IMG/VR virus record: IMGVR_UViG_3300032315_001657
Location: 1 to 64,000 of that record
Source of the DNA: a virus
Reading direction: 5' to 3' (one strand)
Length of the DNA: 64,000 bases
Positions 44,701 through 52,381 of the stretch are shown here, piece after piece. The notes under the pieces are model-generated. The model saw only the letters and a list, made by a program, of their open reading frames with translations, was not told where the DNA came from and did not search any database. Made by a program: the position numbers and the translations under genes. The first letter of the stretch is position 1, and each line of letters starts with the position of its first letter.

Positions 44701-45477
44701 ATGAAATACGTAATAATTAAAAATAATGGAGATTGTGGTTTGTGTGGTTATGTTTGGCAGGTATTACGAGCAATACATAAGTACCCGAACCGCAAATACT
44801 ATATTGATTTTTCACAAGGGTGCAAGTATCAAGATGCTTATATTACAGATACCGGAAATGTATGGGAGTACTATTTTAAACAACCAGGGAATTCAACATA
44901 CCCTCTTAGTAGTGATATCGAGATAATATTAGAATCTATTATAGACGAGCCAGAGAGTGAATTTCGAGATATTTACATGGTAAATCCTACCCTCGAATAT
45001 ATTTCTAACCGTCGTTACGAATTTAATAAAATTCTAACTGAAAATATACATTTACAGCCAGCCATAGAAAAAAAAATACAAAAATTTATTACTGACAATT
45101 TCACTAATAAGCGTGTATTAGGTGTACATTTTAGAGGAACTGATCATCCTGATAAGCAATCTGTTTTTAATTACTTTCAAAGTATAAAAGATAAAGCTGC
45201 TAATTATGATGTTATTTTCTGTGCATCCGATGAAGAATATCGCATAAATGCTCTCAAAGCTGTTTTTGGAAAAAAGGTAGTAAACTATAATAGTATCCGT
45301 AGTGAATCTGAACAACCTCTTCATTATAGTAATAAACCTAAATTTAAAATAGGGGAAGATGTAATAATAGAAACATATATTATGGCTAATACAGATTTTT
45401 TATTTTGCTGCAGTAATTCAAATGTAAATTATCTTGCAAGAGCTATAAATCCGAAATTAGAATCGATAGCATTATAA
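44701..45477 (+). CDS. Fucosyltransferase-like protein (NodZ/GT23-like)
   Basis: A 258-residue protein. VLGVHFRGTDHP (139-150) is the basic donor-binding loop shared by alpha-1,2/1,6- and protein O-fucosyltransferases. NNGDCGLCGYVWQVL at the start resembles the nucleotide-binding beginning of that fold. It would move fucose (or another GDP-sugar) onto the island glycan. Confidence 0.7.
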   Translation: MKYVIIKNNGDCGLCGYVWQVLRAIHKYPNRKYYIDFSQGCKYQDAYITDTGNVWEYYFKQPGNSTYPLSSDIEIILESIIDEPESEFRDIYMVNPTLEYISNRRYEFNKILTENIHLQPAIEKKIQKFITDNFTNKRVLGVHFRGTDHPDKQSVFNYFQSIKDKAANYDVIFCASDEEYRINALKAVFGKKVVNYNSIRSESEQPLHYSNKPKFKIGEDVIIETYIMANTDFLFCCSNSNVNYLARAINPKLESIAL

Positions 45478-45481
45478 CAAT

Positions 45482-46336
45482 ATGTCAGATAAAATTTCTG
45501 TATTTGGTTCAACGGGGTTTATTGGTAAAAGATTTTGTGAATTATATAAAGATGATGTAGTACAAATTGAACGCAATACATATTCTTCTGATACTAATAA
45601 TATTTTATATATGATTAGCACTGTAGATAACTACAATGTTCATAGTGATTTACACATTGATGTGGATACTAATTTAACGGTGCTCTTAAAAGTAATCGAT
45701 AATATTAAAGATAAAAAAGATGTTATCTTTAATTTTATTAGTTCTTGGTTTGTATATGGAAAAAACAACGAAATTCCATTTAGAGAAGATTACTCTAAAT
45801 GTAGTCCAACGGGATTTTATTCTATAACCAAACATTGTGCAGAACAATTATTAATTTCGTTTTGCGAAACATACGATATCAAATATAGAATATTTCGACT
45901 AGCAAATGTAATTGGAGAAGGAGATACAAAGATATCAAAGAAAAAAAATGCTCTGCAGTTCCTTATTAAAGAAATAGTTCACAATAATGAAGTCCCACTA
46001 TATTATGGAGGAGAAGTATTAAGAGATTATATCTACGTAGATGACGTATGTGATGCAATTAAACTTTGTATGGACAAAGCTCCAACTGATCAAATTATTA
46101 ATATAGGTAGCGGAAAACCGTATAGATTTTTAGATTTAATTGAGAATGCAATTGCTTACTCTAATTCTACTTCGGAAATTAAAGAAATTAAACCAACAAA
46201 TTTTCATAATATAGTACAAGTACGACATTCATATCTCAATACGACTAAATTACAATCATACGGGTTTGAAATAAAGTACAATATTAATACTATAGTAGAA
46301 CGTCTTGTTGATTTTTATAGACAAAACAGTAAATAA
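45482..46336 (+). CDS. NAD-dependent sugar epimerase/dehydratase (extended SDR)
   Basis: A 284-residue Rossmann protein: GSTGFIGK (8-15) and the YSITKHCAEQ active-site helix (Y...K), then RDYIYVDDVCDA. Typical of nucleotide-sugar epimerases or reductases (GalE/RmlD/WcaG types). The upstream gene ends 4 bases before. Substrate not determined. Confidence 0.82.
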   Translation: MSDKISVFGSTGFIGKRFCELYKDDVVQIERNTYSSDTNNILYMISTVDNYNVHSDLHIDVDTNLTVLLKVIDNIKDKKDVIFNFISSWFVYGKNNEIPFREDYSKCSPTGFYSITKHCAEQLLISFCETYDIKYRIFRLANVIGEGDTKISKKKNALQFLIKEIVHNNEVPLYYGGEVLRDYIYVDDVCDAIKLCMDKAPTDQIINIGSGKPYRFLDLIENAIAYSNSTSEIKEIKPTNFHNIVQVRHSYLNTTKLQSYGFEIKYNINTIVERLVDFYRQNSK

Positions 46337-46349
46337 GATAAATTTTAAA

Positions 46350-47297
46350 ATGAAAAAAGTTGTATATATAACTGGCTGCCTTGGTTTTATCGGTTCATAT
46401 ATTGTTAGAGCTTGTCTTTTAAAGGGTTGGTACGTAAAAGGCGTGGATAAAATTACATACGCCGCTAATAGAACATTACTAAAAGAGTTTAATGATTATA
46501 CCAATTTCACTTTTGTAAATTGTGATATAAATGAATTAAAATTTTTGTACGAGTGTGACTATATTATTAATACTGCTGCGGAAACACATGTTGGTAATTC
46601 TATTGCAAATAGTGACGAGTTTGTGAGCTCCAACATTACAGGGGTTCACAATATTCTTGAGTTAATTAAAAATTATAGACAGGAAACTAATAGAAAACCA
46701 ATATTAATACATTTTAGTACTGATGAGGTATATGGAGACATAATTAAAGGTGCTCATACAGAAGCAGACTTACTTAAACCTAGCAACCCATATTCTGCTA
46801 CAAAAGCTGCAGCTGACATGTTAGTAATTGCTTGGAATAGAACCTACAATATACCTTATATTATTGTAAGACCTACTAACAATTATGGTATTGGACAATA
46901 TGTAGAAAAGCTTATACCTAAAGCTTGTAAATACTTAATGCTTGATAAAAAACTACCATTACATAATAATGGTACACCTATACGCAATTGGCTTCATGCT
47001 CGAGACACTGCATCAGCAATTATTAAGATAATTGAAAGTAGTGTTAAAAATGAAATATACAATATTAACGGTGATTACGAGCAAAGTAATTATCAAACAT
47101 TTGAAAAAATAGTAGCTCTTTATGATAAAAAGAACGTTGAAGATTATATAGATTTTTCCTACAATAGAGAAGGTCAAGATTTGAGATATGCTCTTGATGA
47201 TAGTAAATTAAGAAATTTAGGATGGAAACCAGAAGCTGACTTTAATAAAGAACTTTTTGAGATTGTGAAATACTATAAAGAAAAATATATATGGTAA
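46350..47297 (+). CDS. NDP-glucose 4,6-dehydratase-like SDR
   Basis: A 315-residue protein from ATG 46350. GCLGFIGS (9-16), TDEVYGD, NPYSATKAAADM, then RPTNNYGIGQYVEKLIP, closely follow dTDP-glucose 4,6-dehydratase (RfbB); the Asp-Glu after Thr in TDEVYG is catalytic in that family. It would make the 4-keto-6-deoxy sugar that RfbH-type enzymes use, although RfbH prefers the CDP form. Overlaps the next gene by 7 bases. Confidence 0.85.
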   Translation: MKKVVYITGCLGFIGSYIVRACLLKGWYVKGVDKITYAANRTLLKEFNDYTNFTFVNCDINELKFLYECDYIINTAAETHVGNSIANSDEFVSSNITGVHNILELIKNYRQETNRKPILIHFSTDEVYGDIIKGAHTEADLLKPSNPYSATKAAADMLVIAWNRTYNIPYIIVRPTNNYGIGQYVEKLIPKACKYLMLDKKLPLHNNGTPIRNWLHARDTASAIIKIIESSVKNEIYNINGDYEQSNYQTFEKIVALYDKKNVEDYIDFSYNREGQDLRYALDDSKLRNLGWKPEADFNKELFEIVKYYKEKYIW

Positions 47298-47920
47298 CTG
47301 CAGAAGAGTTGATAAAATTTGAGCGAGAAATCGGGGATACGTTTGATAGTGGTGCAATTAAAGCCCCTATTCATCTATATCACGGCAATGAAGATGTAAT
47401 GCTTGAGATTTTTAAGTATATTAATATTGAAGAAGACTGGGTGTGTTGTACTTGGCGAAATCATTATCAAGGACTTTTAAAGGGTATACCTCAAAATGTT
47501 TTAAAGGAAAATATTGTTAGCGGTAAGTCAATGGTTCTAACGTTACCAGAGTATAAATTTATTTGTAGCTCAATTGTAGGGGGTATACCCTCTATTGCAG
47601 CTGGTATTGCGTTATCAATTAAATTAAAAGGCAAGACAAATAAAGTTTGGTGTTGGGTTGGAGACATGAGTGCAGAAACTGGAGCGTTTCATGAAGCTTA
47701 TAAATACAGCCTAAATCACAATTTACCTATCACTTTTATTATTGAGGATAATAAAAAATCAGTATGTACCCCAACGGCCCCTATTTGGGGTAGAGAAAAT
47801 CCGTATTATCTTAATACAGAATATACAGGCGGGATAGTTAAACAAAAAAACTTAATTTATTATCAATATAGTAATACTGAGTACCCTCACGCAGGGGCAG
47901 GTAAGCGTGTCCAGTTTTAA
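47291..47920 (+). CDS. Thiamine diphosphate enzyme, E1 alpha-like subunit
   Basis: A 209-residue protein. The ThDP-binding motif is GDMSAETGAFHEA (124-136) to IIEDN (150-154), the GDG-N pattern with GDM. HYQGLLKGIP (58-67) fits the substrate side of E1 alpha subunits. It pairs with the next gene (E1 beta-like). Shorter than metabolic E1 alpha (about 330-400), so it is probably a specialised two-carbon transferase in sugar synthesis. Inference only. Confidence 0.78.
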   Translation: MVTAEELIKFEREIGDTFDSGAIKAPIHLYHGNEDVMLEIFKYINIEEDWVCCTWRNHYQGLLKGIPQNVLKENIVSGKSMVLTLPEYKFICSSIVGGIPSIAAGIALSIKLKGKTNKVWCWVGDMSAETGAFHEAYKYSLNHNLPITFIIEDNKKSVCTPTAPIWGRENPYYLNTEYTGGIVKQKNLIYYQYSNTEYPHAGAGKRVQF

Positions 47921-47925
47921 ATAAT

Positions 47926-48462
47926 ATGAAATATTTTAATGAATTAAAAAAAGCTATGACTATACTAGCTGAACACCCTAATACTATTTTTATTGGTCAA
48001 GCAGTAGAGTATGAGGGTACAGGTCTTTACGATTCTTTAGAGCATCTCCCTAAACATAAAAAAATGGAACTACCTGTTGCTGAATATTTGCAGTCAGGAA
48101 TTGCTAACGGTTTAGCTATAGAGGGAATGATACCTGTATCTATTTTTCCGAGATGGAATTTTTTACTTATGGGCACTGATCAAATTATTAATCATCTTGA
48201 TAAATTTTCTTTAATGTCAAGAGGTGGATGTAATCCAAAAGTAATAATTAGAGTTGCCGCAGGTAGTGAAAGACCTGTTGATCCGCAAGATCAACATAAA
48301 GGAAATTTCAGTGAGGCATTTAGACTAATGTGTAAAACACTTGATATAATAGAACTGTTTGAGCCTGAAGATATTGTTCCCAGTTATGAAAAAGCTCTAA
48401 ACAGAACTGATGGTAGGAGCACTATCTTAGTTGAGTTTGGAGATTTTAGTAAAGAAAAATGA
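47926..48462 (+). CDS. Thiamine diphosphate enzyme, E1 beta-like (pyrimidine domain) subunit
   Basis: A 178-residue protein resembling the pyrimidine-binding domain of E1 beta/transketolase: ELPVAEYLQSGIANGLAIEG (48-67), with the catalytic Glu, then FPRWNFLLMGTDQI and GRDP-like SERPVDPQDQHKGN. It lacks the C-terminal transketolase domain. It follows the alpha-like gene by 5 bases and overlaps the next SDR by 4. The two probably form one active enzyme. Confidence 0.78.
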   Translation: MKYFNELKKAMTILAEHPNTIFIGQAVEYEGTGLYDSLEHLPKHKKMELPVAEYLQSGIANGLAIEGMIPVSIFPRWNFLLMGTDQIINHLDKFSLMSRGGCNPKVIIRVAAGSERPVDPQDQHKGNFSEAFRLMCKTLDIIELFEPEDIVPSYEKALNRTDGRSTILVEFGDFSKEK

Positions 48463-49259
48463 ACGTGCTTATTACAGGTGGCAACGGGTTTATAGCAAAA
48501 AATATAAAAAACAGTTTAAAAAGTTTTTTTGATATAGATACCATTTCAAGACAAGATTTTAATTTATTAGATACTAATAAAGTTAATGATTTTTTTAAAA
48601 ATAAATTTTATGATGTAATTATTCACACTGCTATCGCAGGGGGTAGTAGGCTAAAAGAAGACAACCCTTCAATAGTGTATGAAAATACTTTAATGTTGTA
48701 TAATATTTTAGACAATAAAAGTAGTTATAGAAGATTAATAAATTTAGGATCAGGAGCTGAACTAACTTATCCTAAAACCCCTTACGGTATGAGCAAAAAT
48801 ATAATCTCTAATACTATAAAACCTTTAAAAGAACATTACAATTTACGTATATTTGCTGTTTTTAGTGAAAATGAACTAAACACTAGATTTATTAAATCAA
48901 ATATTTTAAGATATTTAAATAAAAAAAATTTAATTATACATCAAAATAAATTTATGGATTTTTTTAGTTTAAATGACTTTATAAAGGTTATAAAAATGTA
49001 TATCACCGCAGAGACTATACATCTGGACAAAACATTTGACTGCTGTTATAATAAAAAATACTCGTTATTAGATATTGCTAATATTATTAATAGTTTAGAT
49101 GATTATAAGGTTAATATAAATATTTTAAACAGCTTGACTACAGGCTCGAGCTACACGGGAAATAAACCTACAAAGTGTAATTTAAAGTACTATGGTTTAG
49201 AAAGTAGTATAAGAAAGGTTTTTAAAGCTCTTAAAAAAAACAAACTACAAATTAGTTAG
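48459..49259 (+). CDS. NAD-dependent epimerase/reductase (SDR)
   Basis: A 266-residue extended SDR: GGNGFIAK (7-14) and the TPYGMSKNII segment with the Tyr/Lys pair. Similar to RmlD/fucose-synthase-like reductases that finish deoxysugars. It is the last gene of the island; gene 46 starts 48 bases later. Overlaps the ThDP beta-like gene by 4 bases. Confidence 0.8.
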   Translation: MNVLITGGNGFIAKNIKNSLKSFFDIDTISRQDFNLLDTNKVNDFFKNKFYDVIIHTAIAGGSRLKEDNPSIVYENTLMLYNILDNKSSYRRLINLGSGAELTYPKTPYGMSKNIISNTIKPLKEHYNLRIFAVFSENELNTRFIKSNILRYLNKKNLIIHQNKFMDFFSLNDFIKVIKMYITAETIHLDKTFDCCYNKKYSLLDIANIINSLDDYKVNINILNSLTTGSSYTGNKPTKCNLKYYGLESSIRKVFKALKKNKLQIS

Positions 49260-49306
49260 CTTTATTAAAGTAGATATTTTTTAACTTTTTATTATAATCA
49301 ATAGTA

Positions 49307-51103
49307 GTGCGTTTAGTAAATTTTAAATCTCTTACGATCAAGAACTTTCTCTCTGTTGGAGAAACACCAGTAACTATTAATTTCCAAACCGGGGTTAACG
49401 TTATTACAGGTATTAATTACGACAAAGAAGACTCTAAGAACGGTGTCGGTAAATCTACCATAGCAGATGCACTTTACTTTTCGTTGTTTGGAACAACTAT
49501 TAGAGATTTACCTAAAGACTTAATAGTCAATTCTTTTACTAAGAAAAAATGTGAGGTAATTTTAGACTTCGATATTGAAAACGGTAACGGCTTATCTCAG
49601 TATCGTATCATAAGGACTATTAATCCTACTAAATGTCATATGACAAAGAACGGGGAGGATATAACCCGTTCTACTATGGCTAAGACAAACGAGTTTATTC
49701 AAAGACTTGTTATGTCCAATGGTAAGATTTTTCAAAACTCTGTCATAATGACTATTAATACAACTGTACCTTTTATGGCACAGTCTAAGATCGATAAGAG
49801 AAAGTTTATCGAGAGTATTCTTAGTCTTGAAGTCTTTTCAGATATGCTTTCAAAAGCTAGAGAAGAGCATAACATACTTAAAAAAGATTATGAAGTGTTA
49901 TTTACTAAGGTAGAAGGTATTGAAAAAGGTTACAAATTTAATAAAGAGCAACTTGATGCTTTTGAAGAAACAAAAAAATTAAAGATCGAAACTTTAACAA
50001 AACGTATTGAAGAGAGTAAAGCTAAAATTGAAGATCTTAAAAAGAGTATTAAAGTTCTTCCTAATGATGTTATAGAAAAACTCGACATTAAACTTCAGCA
50101 ATGCAATGAAGAACTACAAGAATCACAAAAACTTTATAAAATTGCCTATCAGGTTTTAGCTGATGTTAAAAGTAAAATTAGTCATATTGAAGATCAGTTA
50201 AAAGAAATTGAAAAAGTTGGTGCTATTTGTACAACTTGTAAGAGAGCATACTCTGACGATGATCTCAAACATAAAGAATCTAATAAAAAAGAACTTAACA
50301 ATAAATTAAAAGTTCTAACAAAAGAACTTAATACTGCTCAAAAGACTCTTGATGAAGTAAATGCCTTTCAGGTTAAAAAAGAAAAAGAAATAAAGGATAT
50401 TCAAGATAATAAAAATATTGTAAAAGATATCTTAAACAATAATAAAAATACTGAAACTAAGATCGGGCTTATTAACGAAAATATTCAAGAACTCTTAAAA
50501 GAAATTGAAGAGGTTAAAGGACAGACAAATGAAGCTTTAGAGAATGTTGTAAAAGAGCTCGAACAAAAGCTTAAAACTGGAAAAGTTGATTTAGAAAAAT
50601 TAGATCATGAATGTAATGTTCTCGAATGTGTTAAGTTTGTAGTATCTGAAGAGGGTGTTAAGTCATACATTGTTAAAAAGATCTTAGCTGTCTTAAACGG
50701 AAGAATGGCATACTACCTCGAGAAACTTCATGCTAACTGTTTGTGTCAATTCGATGAGTTCTTTGACGAACAGATTACAGATGAAAAAGCAGAACATAAA
50801 TCCTATTTTAACTTCTCTGGCGGAGAGCGTAAGAGAATTGATTTAGCTTGTCTGTTCTCATTCTTAGATATTCGTAGAATGCAAGGAGATGTGCACTTCT
50901 CAACTATCTTCTATGATGAGCTTTTAGATTCTTCTTTAGATGATAAAGGGGTAGAACTAGTTTTAGACGTTCTCCGGGAAAGAGCTTTAAAGCATAACGA
51001 AAACTGTTATATTATTACTCATCGAGGTACTACTATTACAGAGAAAATTGATAATACAATATTTCTGGAAAAACGTAACAATTTTACATATTTATTACCA
51101 TAA
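49307..51103 (+). CDS. 46: Recombination nuclease ATPase gp46 (Rad50-like)
   Basis: A 598-residue SMC/Rad50-type ATPase from GTG 49307. Walker A NGVGKST (45-51), coiled coil about 190-450 with a zinc-hook CTTC (308-311), ABC signature FSGGER (near 503-508) and the Walker B strand TIFYDELLDSS. With gp47 it forms the end-resecting nuclease that feeds UvsX. Length near T4 gp46 (560). Confidence 0.92.
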   Translation: MRLVNFKSLTIKNFLSVGETPVTINFQTGVNVITGINYDKEDSKNGVGKSTIADALYFSLFGTTIRDLPKDLIVNSFTKKKCEVILDFDIENGNGLSQYRIIRTINPTKCHMTKNGEDITRSTMAKTNEFIQRLVMSNGKIFQNSVIMTINTTVPFMAQSKIDKRKFIESILSLEVFSDMLSKAREEHNILKKDYEVLFTKVEGIEKGYKFNKEQLDAFEETKKLKIETLTKRIEESKAKIEDLKKSIKVLPNDVIEKLDIKLQQCNEELQESQKLYKIAYQVLADVKSKISHIEDQLKEIEKVGAICTTCKRAYSDDDLKHKESNKKELNNKLKVLTKELNTAQKTLDEVNAFQVKKEKEIKDIQDNKNIVKDILNNNKNTETKIGLINENIQELLKEIEEVKGQTNEALENVVKELEQKLKTGKVDLEKLDHECNVLECVKFVVSEEGVKSYIVKKILAVLNGRMAYYLEKLHANCLCQFDEFFDEQITDEKAEHKSYFNFSGGERKRIDLACLFSFLDIRRMQGDVHFSTIFYDELLDSSLDDKGVELVLDVLRERALKHNENCYIITHRGTTITEKIDNTIFLEKRNNFTYLLP

Positions 51104-51107
51104 CCTT

Positions 51108-52367
51108 ATGTCTCAATTTGTAATTCAGCAATCCGGTCTATCCAATATTATGGGCGCACCCATTGGACTACCCCCTTTTATACCCTCTACCACTCAAGTA
51201 CTTCATGCTAGACCTAATGGAGATTTACCACCACCTGAAATACCAGGGGAAGGTTTGTCAAGAGCTATAAATTACCTTGCTGATTATGGTGGATGTTCTT
51301 GGTACCGTTGCATGGCTCCAAACCTAATGCTTAATCTCTACCAAAAAGCAGTTCTTTTAGAACTAACTACAATGGTGCTTGATCCGAGATTTTATAATGG
51401 AGTGAAGGCAGTTAAAATTCAGCGTCAGGCAACACCCATTCAAAGAGACTTTGTTAAGATGCTTAAAGAGATTTCTCGTCAAATGCCTGATGGAGGATTC
51501 AAACTTATCTATGAAATTGACGATATTGTTTTTAGAGAAGATATTCCTGACTTTAATAGAAACAAAGATGCTTTTGTTGCAGATGAAATTCGTAACTCGA
51601 TCTTAGAGATTCTTGATATGTGTGATGAAGTCACAGTAACTTGTGAGTTCATGAAGGATTATTTTGACGAAAAAATGGGAATTAAAAAATCAACCGTGAT
51701 ACCTAACTACCTTCTTAAATGGTGGTTTGACCGGTATTACAATCTTGGAGAATTGGTTAAAAATTTCGAAAAAAATAAAAAGAAACCTGTTGTATCTATT
51801 TTTGCTTCAGGCACTCACGTTGATGTTACAAACAGAACTGGACAGAAGGACGACTTTGAAATGGTAGTACCTGCTATTATTAAGACGAGAAAAGACTTTA
51901 GGTGGAAGTTCTACGGAAGTTACCCACTGCCCTTAAAACCTTTTATTGATCGAGGTGAGATGGAGTTTCATCAGTGGGCTCCATTGCCCGAGTTTCCAGC
52001 TACTATGGCTGAATCTGGTACTCAATTAACTTTTGCAGCTCTTCAGGACAACAACTTTAACCGTGCTAAAAGTAATATTAAGTTGCTTGAAGCCGCCGCA
52101 CTAGGTATTCCTTGTGTGTGCCCAGATATGTGTACATACAAGGATGCCTTCTTAAAATATTCTAATGCTAACGAGTTTATTGATTGTATTAAAACTGCTA
52201 CTAAGAATCAGTCTGTTTATGCTGATCTTTGTAAAAAGTCTCGCGCATATGCCGATAACTTCTGGTTAGAAGACGAAAAGAATCTCATGAAGCATCATGA
52301 GGCATATTTTACCCCGTTTGGTTCCCCTGATCGTAAGTATTTGCTTGAGACTAACCCAAAACCATAA
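51108..52367 (+). CDS. GT4-like glycosyltransferase
   Basis: A 419-residue GT-B protein from ATG 51108, 4 bases after gene 46. YGGCSWYRCMAPNLML (59-74) is an N-terminal glycine-loop-like start, and SNIKLLEAAALGIPCVCPDM (about 323-342) is the donor-binding ExxGxP-type region of GT4. Similar genes stand near the polymerase in other T4-like phages. Target could be virion protein or DNA; not decidable. Confidence 0.78.
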   Translation: MSQFVIQQSGLSNIMGAPIGLPPFIPSTTQVLHARPNGDLPPPEIPGEGLSRAINYLADYGGCSWYRCMAPNLMLNLYQKAVLLELTTMVLDPRFYNGVKAVKIQRQATPIQRDFVKMLKEISRQMPDGGFKLIYEIDDIVFREDIPDFNRNKDAFVADEIRNSILEILDMCDEVTVTCEFMKDYFDEKMGIKKSTVIPNYLLKWWFDRYYNLGELVKNFEKNKKKPVVSIFASGTHVDVTNRTGQKDDFEMVVPAIIKTRKDFRWKFYGSYPLPLKPFIDRGEMEFHQWAPLPEFPATMAESGTQLTFAALQDNNFNRAKSNIKLLEAAALGIPCVCPDMCTYKDAFLKYSNANEFIDCIKTATKNQSVYADLCKKSRAYADNFWLEDEKNLMKHHEAYFTPFGSPDRKYLLETNPKP

Positions 52368-52381
52368 TACAATAGGTCTTA

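Noticed and set aside
36718-51103. Gene 47 or 46 inactivated by the island
   Set aside because: Both reading frames are complete, with all catalytic motifs; the genes are separated but not broken.
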